From: CAIQIA01 sp049317465
GTDB taxonomy: Bacteria > Cyanobacteriota > Cyanobacteriia > PCC-6307 > Cyanobiaceae
Length of the DNA stretch: 64,000 nucleotides
Assembly (NCBI GenBank): GCA_049317465.1
Contig: JBMOIF010000003.1
Location: forward strand, 20,522-84,521
Reading direction: 5' to 3'
Below, piece by piece: positions 8,067 through 16,429 of this stretch (position 1 is its first letter; the number at the start of each line of letters is the position of its first letter). Below the pieces are notes generated by a model that made no database searches, was not told the DNA's origin, and saw nothing but the letters and a program-made list of their open reading frames with translations. The translations under genes were made by a program, and so were the position numbers.

Positions 8067-9514
8067 AGCTGCGACAGATCCACCACCGTGCAGCCAGGGC
8101 CGGTGACAACCGGCCTGGCTGCAGGCAGCAGGGCCTGGCAGCGGTCAGCGGCGGCGGGGGCTGGATCGCTGAACTGCAACCCCACGGTGCGCAGCAGGGC
8201 TCGGGCAGCCCCTGGATTGTCGAGGCCGGAGCCCAGCACATCAAAGCCCCTGGGCTGCAGCCCCGGCGGTCTGGCGGAAGACCTGAGGGCACCGACGATC
8301 CACAGCGGCTGACGGGGGGAGTGAAAGGGGGAGGCCTCGATGGTCTGGGCCAGACGCTGGGCGATCGCGGCGTCAAAGAGCGCCAGGCGATGGGTGTCAA
8401 ACGCCCAGCTGTTATCCACGAGGATGAAGGCCGCGATGGTGCTCGCATAGAGCCCCGCCAGAGCCAGGGCCAGCCGGGATGGATGGCGGGCCTGGCGCCA
8501 GGCAAGGATGCAGACGGCCGCGAAGACCACCGCGACGGGATAGGTGTGGCGGTAACCGGTACCCAGCAGCGAACCGGAGACCGGCAGATCGGTGGTCCAC
8601 ACCCCCACGGCGGCGGCGGCCAGGGCGGCCAGCTGGAACCAGCGGCGACGGCCCAGCACGGCAACGGTTGCCACCACCACAGCGACGCCCATGACAGGCG
8701 GCAACAGCGCATGGCCGGGCCACAGAAAGTGTTTGTAATGCCCGGCGATGTCCTTGAGCTGGCGCAGAAGGCCCGGCAGGGTTTCGGGGCCTCCCATTGC
8801 GGCGTAGCGGGTGTTGTAACCGGCATGGAACCACCAGCGGGCCACCTCCGCCGTGAGGCCGTAGAGCAGCACCGCAGGCCCCGCCAACAGCAGCAGACGG
8901 GAACAGATCGGCAAGAACGCTGCCCGCACACCATCGGCAGAAGCCGTGCGACCCGTCCCGAAGACAAGCGACAGCATGGCAACGACCACCAGCAGATTGA
9001 GGCTGGTCTGATAAAGCGCCAGGGCCGCAGCCAGCAACAACGGTGCACACCAGAACCGCCAACCGGAACAGCGTGAGACCAGAACCCAGGCCAGGGTGGT
9101 CAACCCATACGCCAGGGGAATGCTGAACTTGCCGGTTTCAAAGCCAAAGACATTCACCAAAAACGGAAATGTGCTGATCCAGCACAGCAAGAGCAGCGAT
9201 TCAACGCGATCAAGCCGCCACAGGTGGCCCAGCAAACGCCCCATGCCCCAGAGGCAGACCAACGCCAGCAGCAGATGCAGCTGCGGCTGAAAACCGCGGA
9301 ACAGCTGGCAGTAGAGCAGGTCCATCAACGGACGGCCCAGCTGCGCCCAGAGGGTGGTGCACTGGCCCAGTTCAAGCACCTGCTGATAATTATCGGGCGA
9401 CCAGGTGAGCGTCACAAAGGCGCCGGACCAGGCCAGAGCCATCACCATCCAGCTGACGGTATCGACCCAGGTCCAGCGGAATTGCCATCCCCTGGGAATC
9501 AGTGAAGAACTCAC
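8063..9514 (-). CDS. GtrII-like glucosyltransferase family membrane protein
   Basis: About 483 residues, strongly hydrophobic. After the first helix it carries WSPDNYQQ...LGRPLMDLLY, matching the 'DDY...GRPL.D' pattern of the GtrII family (glucosyltransferases of O-antigen side chains). A GtrB-like gene two genes downstream supports this: GtrB loads undecaprenyl phosphate and GtrII-type proteins transfer the sugar in the periplasm. A TAGATT -10 on the minus strand at 9538-9543 points to transcription from about 9531, so I prefer the GTG at 9514; a TTG at 9529 would leave almost no leader. Base composition near the start is less GC-rich than in the neighbours. Confidence 0.65.
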   Translation of the reverse strand: MSSSLIPRGWQFRWTWVDTVSWMVMALAWSGAFVTLTWSPDNYQQVLELGQCTTLWAQLGRPLMDLLYCQLFRGFQPQLHLLLALVCLWGMGRLLGHLWRLDRVESLLLLCWISTFPFLVNVFGFETGKFSIPLAYGLTTLAWVLVSRCSGWRFWCAPLLLAAALALYQTSLNLLVVVAMLSLVFGTGRTASADGVRAAFLPICSRLLLLAGPAVLLYGLTAEVARWWFHAGYNTRYAAMGGPETLPGLLRQLKDIAGHYKHFLWPGHALLPPVMGVAVVVATVAVLGRRRWFQLAALAAAAVGVWTTDLPVSGSLLGTGYRHTYPVAVVFAAVCILAWRQARHPSRLALALAGLYASTIAAFILVDNSWAFDTHRLALFDAAIAQRLAQTIEASPFHSPRQPLWIVGALRSSARPPGLQPRGFDVLGSGLDNPGAARALLRTVGLQFSDPAPAAADRCQALLPAARPVVTGPGCTVVDLSQL

Positions 9515-9537
9515 AAAACCCAGATACAAAGCAAGCC

Positions 9538-9543
9538 AATCTA
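9538..9543 (-). promoter_or_regulatory. -10 hexamer TAGATT for the GtrII-like unit
   Basis: The minus strand reads TAGATT, a TAN3T -10 box, about 24 bases upstream of the preferred GTG start. No clear -35 is seen. Confidence 0.4.
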
Positions 9544-9614
9544 TCGGCCTGACCGCGTCGGATCAGACCACCAGCCGCAGATCCCAGAGGGACCCAGTCG
9601 TCGATCCCTCCTCC

Positions 9615-9634
9615 TACAATGCAGAAATCTGCAT
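9615..9634 (+). promoter_or_regulatory. vapBC promoter with overlapping palindromic operator
   Basis: TACAAT at 9615-9620 fits a -10 box, and ATGCAGA-AA-TCTGCAT at 9619-9634 is a perfect inverted repeat with 7-base arms and a 2-base spacer. The dyad overlaps the -10 and the likely start of transcription, where an antitoxin or antitoxin-toxin complex usually represses its own operon. It lies just upstream of the GTG at 9646. Confidence 0.5.
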
Positions 9635-9645
9635 GGCGTGGCCCG

Positions 9646-9903
9646 GTGCGCACAACGCTTGATCTCGATGACGGACTGCTGGCGGAGGCCAAGGCCCTGG
9701 CGGCCCGCGAGCGGCTCACCCTCACGCGGTTGATCGAGGAGGGCCTGGCCCTGCGGTTGCGGCGGGCCACCGGGGTCGCGGCCGCCACGTGCCGCCCCGC
9801 CCTGCCGGTGCATGCCGGCCGTGGCGGGTTGACCGCCGCCGTGGCGGATCCGCGGCGCAACGCGGCGCTGCTGGATGCGGCCGATGGCCTGCCGCATCCA
9901 TGA
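9646..9903 (+). CDS. vapB: VapB-type ribbon-helix-helix antitoxin
   Basis: 85 residues starting VRTTLDLDDGLLAEAKALA, the normal opening of VapB antitoxins: one beta strand that binds DNA as a dimer, then two helices. The C-terminal tail (from about residue 45) should wrap the toxin. An upstream ATG at 9619 is in frame, but it lies inside the palindrome and the -10 region, so I choose the GTG at 9646. The last bases overlap the toxin start (ATGA at 9900-9903). It should repress its own promoter together with VapC. Confidence 0.75.
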   Translation: MRTTLDLDDGLLAEAKALAARERLTLTRLIEEGLALRLRRATGVAAATCRPALPVHAGRGGLTAAVADPRRNAALLDAADGLPHP

Positions 9904-10334
9904 CGCCCGATGTGAACGTGCTGGTGGCGGCCTCCCGCTCCGACCACCCGCACCACCCGGTGGCGCTCCGCTGGCTGGAGGAGTCTCTGGCGGAGTGTTC
10001 CCTGGGCCAGCGGCTCGCTGTGCTGCCGATGGTGGCGGCAGGCTTTCTGCGCCTGGTGACCCACCCGCGCGTGTTCGTCGAGCCCACGCCGTTGGCGGCA
10101 GCCCAGGAGTTTCTTGGGGCGCTGCTGGCCATGGAAGGGGTGCAACTGGTGGCCCTCTCCGGCGAATGGCCGCTGCTGGAGCCCCTCTGCCGGGAGCACC
10201 AGCTTGTGGGGAACGCCATCAGTGATGGCTGGATCGCCGCCGCCGTGCTCGCGGGTCGCGACCGTCTGGTGACCTTTGATCGGGATTTCGTGCCCCTGCT
10301 GCCCGCGCGCCAGCTGCTGTTGCTGGAAGGGTGA
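9900..10334 (+). CDS. vapC: VapC-type PIN-domain RNase toxin
   Basis: 144 residues starting MTPDVNVLVAASRSDHPHH, the first acidic motif of a PIN domain (Asp4). Other acidic residues are Glu in WLEESL, and the paired aspartates in AISDGWIAAAVLA and LVTFDRDF, completing the metal-binding site of an RNase. PIN toxins cut specific RNAs, often tRNA, when released from VapB. It is coupled to vapB by a 4-base overlap. The pair sits between two glycan units with no integrase or transposase nearby. Confidence 0.82.
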   Translation: MTPDVNVLVAASRSDHPHHPVALRWLEESLAECSLGQRLAVLPMVAAGFLRLVTHPRVFVEPTPLAAAQEFLGALLAMEGVQLVALSGEWPLLEPLCREHQLVGNAISDGWIAAAVLAGRDRLVTFDRDFVPLLPARQLLLLEG

Positions 10335-10377
10335 TCAGGTTGATCCCCGATGCTGGAACAACCCCACAACCACCCCC

Positions 10378-11559
10378 ATGCGGGTCGTTCACGTGCTGCC
10401 TGTGTGGGAGCCGGCCTGGCAGTTCGGCGGCCCTGTGCACAGCGTCGGCCGGCTCTGCGAAGGCCTGGCCGCCGCCGGCGTCACGGTCGAGGTGCTCACC
10501 ACCACCGCCGGCCTGCCCGACTGGCCCGCTGAGCGCACCGGGGTGCCGCTGCCGATCCGCGGGGTGTCGGTCACCTATTACCCGGTCGATCGCCCCGGGG
10601 CAGGCCCCATCCGCTCCCGCGCCCTGCTGGCGGCCCTGCCCCAGCGCCTCGCCGGGGCCGACCTGCTGCACCTCAGCGCCATCTGGCAGGCCCTGGGTCC
10701 GCCGGTGCAACGGGCCGCCCTGGCCGCCGGGGTGCCGGTGGTGCACAGCCTGCGCGGGGCCCTCGGTCCCTACAGCCTGCGCCGGGGCCCCTGGAAAAAA
10801 CTGCCTTACCACTGGCTGGTGGAGCGGCCCCTGCTGCTGCGGGCCCGCGCTCTGCACGTCACCTCGCTGCAGGAGGAACGCGAGCTGGAGGCGCCCTGGC
10901 TGGGCCTCGGCCACCGCCGGCGCCCCCCCCTGGTGCGGCTGCCCAATCCCCTGGCCCTGTCCGCCGCAGAGCCCGACCCCGGCAGCTGGCGCCGCCGCCA
11001 CGGCATCGCCGCCGACACCCGCCTGCTGCTGGTCTGCGGCCGCCTGCACCACAAGAAGGGCCTCGACCTGCTGCCGCCGCTGCTGCAAGGGCTGACCCAG
11101 CGGCCCTGGACCCTGCTGCTGGTGGGCCCCGACGAAGACGGCAGTGGGGCGCAGCTGCAACGGCAGCTGGAACGGGCAGGGCTGGGCCAGCGGCTGCGGC
11201 GGCTGCCGCTGCAGGATGGGGCCGACCTGCCGGCCCTGTTCCGCGCCGCCGACCTGCTGCTGATGCCCAGCCGCCACGAGAACTTCGGCAACGTGGCCGT
11301 CGAGGCCCTGGCCTGCGGCTGTCCGGTGCTGCTGAGCCCCGCCGTCGGGGCCGGTGCCGACCTGGCGGCGGTGCTGGCAGGCCAGCCCTGGGGGGCGGTG
11401 CTGCCCCGCCGCCACGGGGCCTGGCGGGCCTGGCTCGACCCCTGGCTGGCGGCGCCTCCCCGGCGACCCGACCCGGCCGCCCTGGCCGCCTGGACCGGCC
11501 AGGAGGCCGTGGCCCGCGCCTGGTGCCGGGCCTATGCCGAGCTGCTGGGCCGACCATGA
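10378..11559 (+). CDS. Family 4 glycosyltransferase
   Basis: 393 residues with a GT-B fold: an N-terminal half opening MRVVHVLPVWEP and QFGGPVHSVGRL, and a C-terminal donor-binding half with VCGRLHHKKGLDLL and the E-x7-E motif in SRHENFGNVAVEAL (about 299-312). It should transfer a sugar from a nucleotide donor with retention. It starts a rightward unit of four transferases and an amidotransferase; its TGA overlaps the ATG of the next gene. Confidence 0.85.
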   Translation: MRVVHVLPVWEPAWQFGGPVHSVGRLCEGLAAAGVTVEVLTTTAGLPDWPAERTGVPLPIRGVSVTYYPVDRPGAGPIRSRALLAALPQRLAGADLLHLSAIWQALGPPVQRAALAAGVPVVHSLRGALGPYSLRRGPWKKLPYHWLVERPLLLRARALHVTSLQEERELEAPWLGLGHRRRPPLVRLPNPLALSAAEPDPGSWRRRHGIAADTRLLLVCGRLHHKKGLDLLPPLLQGLTQRPWTLLLVGPDEDGSGAQLQRQLERAGLGQRLRRLPLQDGADLPALFRAADLLLMPSRHENFGNVAVEALACGCPVLLSPAVGAGADLAAVLAGQPWGAVLPRRHGAWRAWLDPWLAAPPRRPDPAALAAWTGQEAVARAWCRAYAELLGRP

Positions 11560-12386
11560 CGGCCCGCATCGCCGGGGTGGTGCTCACCCTCAACGAAGCG
11601 GTGGATCTGCCGCGGGCCCTTGCCTCCCTGGCCTGGTGCGACGAACGGCTGGTGGTCGATTCGGGCAGCAGCGACGCCACCTGCGCCGTGGCCGCCGCCG
11701 CCGGTGCCCGGGTGCTGACCCGCCGGCCCGAGGGGCGCTTTCTGATCAGCGACCAGCGCAACTGGGCCCTCGACCACGGCAGCCTGCAGAGCGACTGGGT
11801 GCTGTTCCTCGATGCCGACGAAACCCTGCCGCCGGCCTGCGTCGCCGCGATCCGCCGCACCATCGCCGACCCCGACGCCGCCGACGGCTATGAGCTGACG
11901 CCGCGCTACTGGTTTCTGGGCCGCTGGCTCCGGCGCACCCAGGGCTATCCCAACTGGCATCCGCGGCTGCTGCGCCGGGGCCGGCTGCACTTCGAAGGTG
12001 GCGTCTGGGAGGCCTTCACGGCCGGCGCCCGCATCGGCCGCCTGGCCGAGCCCTACGACCACTTCGCCTTCAGCAAGGGCCTCGACGACTGGCTCGAGCG
12101 CCACCGCCGCTACGCCGACTGGGATGCCGCCACCATCAGCGCCTACCTGGCCAGCCGCGACCCCGCCGCCCTCGCCACCCGCCGCTGGCGGCGGCTGCGG
12201 CGCCTGGCGGCCCGGCTCTGGCCCCTGCGGCCCGCCCTGCGCTTCGGGCAGAAGTACGTGCTGCAGCTGGGCTTCCTCGAGGGCTGGCAGGCGCTGCTCT
12301 TCTGCCTGCTGATGGCCAGCTACGACCTGTTCACGGTGGTCAAGGTGATCGAAGGGCGGCGGCGCGCCGCCGGCCGGCCCCTCTGA
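11556..12386 (+). CDS. Family 2 glycosyltransferase (WaaE/KdtX-like)
   Basis: 276 residues opening IAGVVLTLNEAVDLPRAL, with VVDSGSSDAT (about 32-41) and LDADETLPPA (about 84-93), the nucleotide and metal sites of GT2 enzymes of the LPS-core glycosyltransferase type. NWHPRLLRRG near residue 130 is another hallmark of this subgroup. The C-terminal part ends in a hydrophobic helix that may sit in the membrane. It is coupled by ATGA overlap to the GT4 before it. Confidence 0.85.
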   Translation: MTARIAGVVLTLNEAVDLPRALASLAWCDERLVVDSGSSDATCAVAAAAGARVLTRRPEGRFLISDQRNWALDHGSLQSDWVLFLDADETLPPACVAAIRRTIADPDAADGYELTPRYWFLGRWLRRTQGYPNWHPRLLRRGRLHFEGGVWEAFTAGARIGRLAEPYDHFAFSKGLDDWLERHRRYADWDAATISAYLASRDPAALATRRWRRLRRLAARLWPLRPALRFGQKYVLQLGFLEGWQALLFCLLMASYDLFTVVKVIEGRRRAAGRPL

Positions 12387-12417
12387 CCCCACTCCCAGCG
12401 GGACAACCCGTGGTGCA

Positions 12418-13662
12418 ATGAAGCCCGGATCCATCAGGGGGACGCCGGGGTTGGAGCGCGAGTCAGCACCACCACCGCCACCCGCTCTGCTGCTGATCAG
12501 CGAGCACTTCGCCCCGTCCACCGGCGCCACCGCCCAGTTGATGACCGACCTGGCCCATGGCCTGGTGGCCCGCGGCCGCCGCGTCACGGTGCTCACCGCC
12601 ACCGGCGACGACGGCAACGACGGCACCACCACCCCGGCGGGTCTGCGGGTGGTGCGCCTGCATCGGCGACGGACAGGGCCCCGCCACGGGGTGCTGGGCA
12701 AGGCCCTGGGCGGCCTGGTGTTCCTGGCGGGCAGCCTGTTCTGGGGCCTGCGCAACGGCCGCCGCGGCCAGCGGGTGCTGATCGCCTCCAACCCGCCCTT
12801 CATCGGCCTGCTGGGGCCGCTGCTGCAGCTGCGGGGCCTCGGCTATGTGTTCGTCTTCCAGGACCTGTTCCCCCGTTCGGCGGTGCTGAGCGGCGTGCTG
12901 CCCGCCGCCGGACCGCTCACCAGCCTCTGGCGGCGGCTGATGACCTGGGTGGTGCGCCGCAGCAGCCGCACCGTGGTGCTCAGCGAAGCCATGGCTGAAC
13001 GGCTGCGGCGCGACTTCGGCCACGACCTGCCCCTGACGCTCATCCCCAACTGGGCCGTCGAGGCGGCCCTGCCCCTGCCCCGCGCCGCCAACCCCTTCGC
13101 CCGTGAACTCGGCCTCGACGGGCTGTTCACCGTGCAGTACTCGGGCAACTTCGGCCGCCTGCACGATCTGCTCACCCTGCTGGAGGCGGCGCGGCTGCTG
13201 GTCGACGACCCGATCCGCTTCCTGTTCATCGGCGGAGGCGCCAAGGGGGACCAGATCCGCGCCTACCGCGAGGGTCTGGGGCTGGCCAACCTGCTGCAGC
13301 TGCCCTACCAGCCGAGGGAACGGCTGCCCGAAAGCCTCGGCGCCTGCGACCTGGCCGCCATCGGCCTCATCCCCGGCGCCGAAGACACCGTGGCGCCGTG
13401 CAAGTTCTACGGGATCCTGGCCAGTGCCCGGCCGGTGCTGCTGATCGCCCGCCGCCGCTGCGACCTGGCCCGGCTTGTGATCGAGCAGGACTGCGGCCTG
13501 GTGGTCGAACCCGGCGAAGCGGCCGAGCTGGCCGCCGCCCTGCGGCAGCTGCAGCGCGACCCCGGGCGGGTGGCGGCCATGGGCCGCCGCAGCCGGGCGC
13601 TGTATGACCAGCGCTTCGGTCGCGAGCGATCGATCGAGGCCTACGCCGCCCTGCTGCCATGA
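12418..13662 (+). CDS. Family 4 glycosyltransferase (WbuB-like)
   Basis: 414 residues. LLLISEHFAPSTGATAQLMTDLAHGL at the start and LIPNWAVEA in the middle, then YSGNFGRLHDLLTLLEAA, are hallmarks of WbuB-type transferases, which add an amino sugar such as L-fucosamine in O-antigen and colanic-acid-like pathways. The C-terminal half has APCKFYGILASARPVL in place of the common E-x7-E. It begins 31 bases after the GT2 and its stop overlaps the next start (ATGA, 13659-13662). The actual sugar is not known. Confidence 0.8.
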   Translation: MKPGSIRGTPGLERESAPPPPPALLLISEHFAPSTGATAQLMTDLAHGLVARGRRVTVLTATGDDGNDGTTTPAGLRVVRLHRRRTGPRHGVLGKALGGLVFLAGSLFWGLRNGRRGQRVLIASNPPFIGLLGPLLQLRGLGYVFVFQDLFPRSAVLSGVLPAAGPLTSLWRRLMTWVVRRSSRTVVLSEAMAERLRRDFGHDLPLTLIPNWAVEAALPLPRAANPFARELGLDGLFTVQYSGNFGRLHDLLTLLEAARLLVDDPIRFLFIGGGAKGDQIRAYREGLGLANLLQLPYQPRERLPESLGACDLAAIGLIPGAEDTVAPCKFYGILASARPVLLIARRRCDLARLVIEQDCGLVVEPGEAAELAAALRQLQRDPGRVAAMGRRSRALYDQRFGRERSIEAYAALLP

Positions 13663-14708
13663 CCGTGCTGCTGATCGGCTACGACCTGCGCCGCCGGGGG
13701 GGCATCGAACGCCTCGGCCACGACCTGCGGGCGGCGCTTGAGGCCAGCGGCCAGACCGTGCGACTGCTCGACACCCGCCGCCTCGGCCCCGGACCCATCG
13801 GCCGTGGGCTGGGCCGAGCCCTGTTTCTGCTGCGTCTGGCCTGGGCCAGCCGCCGCTGCCGGCTGCTGCTGAGCCTGCACGCCGGCCTGCTGCGGTCGGT
13901 GGAGCCGCTGCTGCCCCGGCGGCTGCCCCGGCTGGCCTGGCTGCACGGGGTCGAGGTCTGGGGCAGCGCCCTGCCGCCCGTGGCCGCCAGCCTGCGCCGC
14001 TGCCGGGGCCTGGCCGCCAGCAGTGGCCACACCCGCCAGCGCCTGCTCGAACAGCCCGGACCCTGGCCGTCGGTGCGGGTCATTCACCCTCCGGCCGCCC
14101 TCTGGACCGACGACGCCCTGCCGGCACCGCTGCCGCCGGGCCTGCGGCTGCTGACGGTGGCCCGCCTGGCGGCGAGCGAGCGCTACAAGGGCCACGACCT
14201 GCTGATCGACGCCCTCGCCGGCCTGGGCGACGGCGACTGGCACTGGCAGGTGGTGGGCGACGGCGACGACCGGCCGCGGCTGCAGCAGCGGGTGCGGGAG
14301 GCGGGCCTGACCGACCGCGTCAGCTTCAGCGGCGCCGTCGACGACGACGCCCTGCGGCAGGCCTACCGCCGCTGCAACCTGCTGGCGATGCCCAGCGTCT
14401 GCCAGGAGCGGCCCGACGGCAGTTGGACCGGCGAAGGCTTCGGCATCGCCTACCTCGAAGCGGCGGTGGCCAGCCGCGCCGCCCTGGCCTGCGACCAGGG
14501 GGGCCAGACCGACCTGGTGCAGCACGGCCTCACGGGCTGGCTGGTGGAGCCCACCGCCGCCGCCGTGGCGGCGGCCCTGCAGGAGGCCCTGGCCGACCCC
14601 GGCACCCTCGCCCGCCGGGGTGCCGCCGCCCGGCGGCGGGCGCTGCAGCACTTCGGCCGCGACCGCTTCACGGCGGCGGTGGCCGCCTGGCTGGAGGAAC
14701 TGGGCTGA
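13659..14708 (+). CDS. Family 4 glycosyltransferase
   Basis: 349 residues, GT-B fold. The N-terminus reads VLLIGYDLRRRGGIERLGHDL with the glycine loop that binds the acceptor side, and the donor half has LTVARLAASERYKGHDLLIDAL and EGFGIAYLEA, the E-x7-E motif. It is coupled to its neighbours on both sides: ATGA overlap upstream and TGATG with asnB downstream. Sugar specificity cannot be read from sequence. Confidence 0.85.
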   Translation: MTVLLIGYDLRRRGGIERLGHDLRAALEASGQTVRLLDTRRLGPGPIGRGLGRALFLLRLAWASRRCRLLLSLHAGLLRSVEPLLPRRLPRLAWLHGVEVWGSALPPVAASLRRCRGLAASSGHTRQRLLEQPGPWPSVRVIHPPAALWTDDALPAPLPPGLRLLTVARLAASERYKGHDLLIDALAGLGDGDWHWQVVGDGDDRPRLQQRVREAGLTDRVSFSGAVDDDALRQAYRRCNLLAMPSVCQERPDGSWTGEGFGIAYLEAAVASRAALACDQGGQTDLVQHGLTGWLVEPTAAAVAAALQEALADPGTLARRGAAARRRALQHFGRDRFTAAVAAWLEELG

Positions 14709-16429
14709 TGTGCGGCCTGTTCGGCCAGCTGGGGAGTCCCCTCACGGCCGAGGCCACGGCGGCGGTGCTGGCGGCCCTGGCCGGCCGCGGCCCCGACGGC
14801 CAGGGCGTCTGGCGCGAACCCCGGGCCGATGGGCTCACGCTGCTGCACACCAGGCTGGCGATCCAGGACCTGAGCCCCCTGGGCCAACAGCCCATGGCCA
14901 GCGCCGACGGCCGCCTGCAGATCGTGTTCAACGGGGAGATCTACAACCAGCACGGCCTGCGCCGCGACCTCGAGGCCCGGGGCAGCGTCTTCCGCTCGGG
15001 CAGCGACACCGAGGTGCTGCTGGAGGGCTACCGCCACTGGGGCGACGACCTCTGGCGACGGCTCAACGGCATCTTCGCCCTGGCCGTCTGGGATGGGATG
15101 ACCCGGTCGCTGACCCTGGCCCGCGACGCCTGCGGCGTCAAACCACTGCTGTGGCAGCGGCGGCCCGACGGCGGTGTGGCCTTCGGCTCCGAGCTCAGCA
15201 CCTTCGAGGCCGCCGGCCTGGCCTCCCGTGACCGCCTCTGCCGCCGGGGACTGCAGAGCTACGCCCTGTGGGGCTCGGTGGCGGCCCCCCACACCCTGCT
15301 GGAGGGGGTCGAGGTATTTCCGGCCGGCCGCTGGGCCCGCTGGCACGACGGCCACTGGCGCGAGGGCGCCGTCAGGCCCGATGCCGACGGCGACCGGCCC
15401 CTGGCGGAGCTGCTGAGCCAGGCGGTGGCGCTGCAGAGCATCGGCGACCGGCCGGTGGGGGTGTTTCTCAGCGGCGGGCTCGATTCGGGCCTGCTGGCGG
15501 CCCTGCTGGCGCGGCAGCAACCGGGCTGCGTGCGCAGCCTGGCCATCGGCTTCCGCGACCTACCGGGCGCCGTCGATGAGGCCGAAGCCGCCGCGGCCAC
15601 CGCGGCCCACCTGGGGCTCGACCACACGGGCGTTCGCATCGGCCCCGCCGAACTGCACGGTGCCCTCGACCCCTTCCTCGACGCCATCGACCAGCCCAGC
15701 ATCGACGGCTTCAACGGCTTCCTGGTGGCCCGTGCCGCCCGCGCCGCCGGCATGGTGGTGGCCTTCTCGGGGCTGGGGGCCGACGAACTGTTCGCCGGCT
15801 ATCCCCACATGGCCTGGCCCGACGAGGGGCGGCGGCTGGCCTGCCGCCGCATCCCCGCCAGCGGCCTGCCCCCCTGGCGCAAGGCATCGCTTCTGGCAGA
15901 CCGGCGGCGGCGCGCCGGCGGCGGCGCGCCGGCCCGGCTCGAGCTGGGGGGCTACCTGCAGGACACCCTGCTGCGGGATGCCGATGCCGTCACCATGGCC
16001 CAGGGCCTCGAGCTGCGGGTGCCGTTCCTCGATCCGCACCTGCAGGCCCATGCCCTGGCCTGCCCCCTGGCAGACCTGCTGGCCGACGGCACCAAGACCC
16101 CCCTGCGGCGCCTGGCGGCCGAGCTGCTGCCGGCGGCAGTGCTGCAGGCCCCCAAGCGGGGCTTCAACCTGCCGCTGGCCCCCTGGCTGCTTAGCGATCC
16201 CCGCTTCGCCCCCGGCCCCCTGGCGCTGCGGCTGGCCCCGCTGGGCATCCCGGCGGGGGCGGTGCTGCGCAGCTGGCTGCTGATGCGCGCCACCCCCCGC
16301 CGCTGGGCGCCCTACTGGCGCTGGTGGCTGCTCGACGCCTGGCGGCGGGGCAGCGCCCGCACCGCCGCCGCCACCGCCGCCGCCAGGGCTTCGGGCCTGG
16401 GCAGATCGGCGGCCGGCGGGCCGGCCTGA
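14708..16429 (+). CDS. asnB: Asparagine synthase family glutamine amidotransferase
   Basis: 573 residues. Class II glutaminase domain first: catalytic Cys2 in MCGLFGQ, RGPDG (27-31), RLAIQDLS (49-56) and FNGEIYN (74-80). Then an ATP-pyrophosphatase domain with SGGLDS (255-260). It can make asparagine from aspartate and glutamine, but within a glycosyltransferase unit it more likely amidates a uronic acid or similar sugar, as proposed for WbpS-type enzymes. The last 118 bases overlap tail to tail with the GT4 gene on the other strand, and the final 39 residues look like low-complexity read-through of that overlap. Confidence 0.85.
   Translation: MCGLFGQLGSPLTAEATAAVLAALAGRGPDGQGVWREPRADGLTLLHTRLAIQDLSPLGQQPMASADGRLQIVFNGEIYNQHGLRRDLEARGSVFRSGSDTEVLLEGYRHWGDDLWRRLNGIFALAVWDGMTRSLTLARDACGVKPLLWQRRPDGGVAFGSELSTFEAAGLASRDRLCRRGLQSYALWGSVAAPHTLLEGVEVFPAGRWARWHDGHWREGAVRPDADGDRPLAELLSQAVALQSIGDRPVGVFLSGGLDSGLLAALLARQQPGCVRSLAIGFRDLPGAVDEAEAAAATAAHLGLDHTGVRIGPAELHGALDPFLDAIDQPSIDGFNGFLVARAARAAGMVVAFSGLGADELFAGYPHMAWPDEGRRLACRRIPASGLPPWRKASLLADRRRRAGGGAPARLELGGYLQDTLLRDADAVTMAQGLELRVPFLDPHLQAHALACPLADLLADGTKTPLRRLAAELLPAAVLQAPKRGFNLPLAPWLLSDPRFAPGPLALRLAPLGIPAGAVLRSWLLMRATPRRWAPYWRWWLLDAWRRGSARTAAATAAARASGLGRSAAGGPA

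Noticed and set aside
5469..8312. 947-residue plus-strand open frame across three minus-strand glycan genes
   Set aside because: It crosses gene boundaries on the other strand and gives a Gln/Gly/His-rich low-complexity sequence with no family motif.
9538..10334. VapBC as evidence of a prophage or integrated element
   Set aside because: No integrase, transposase, phage gene, direct-repeat attachment site or tRNA is near it.
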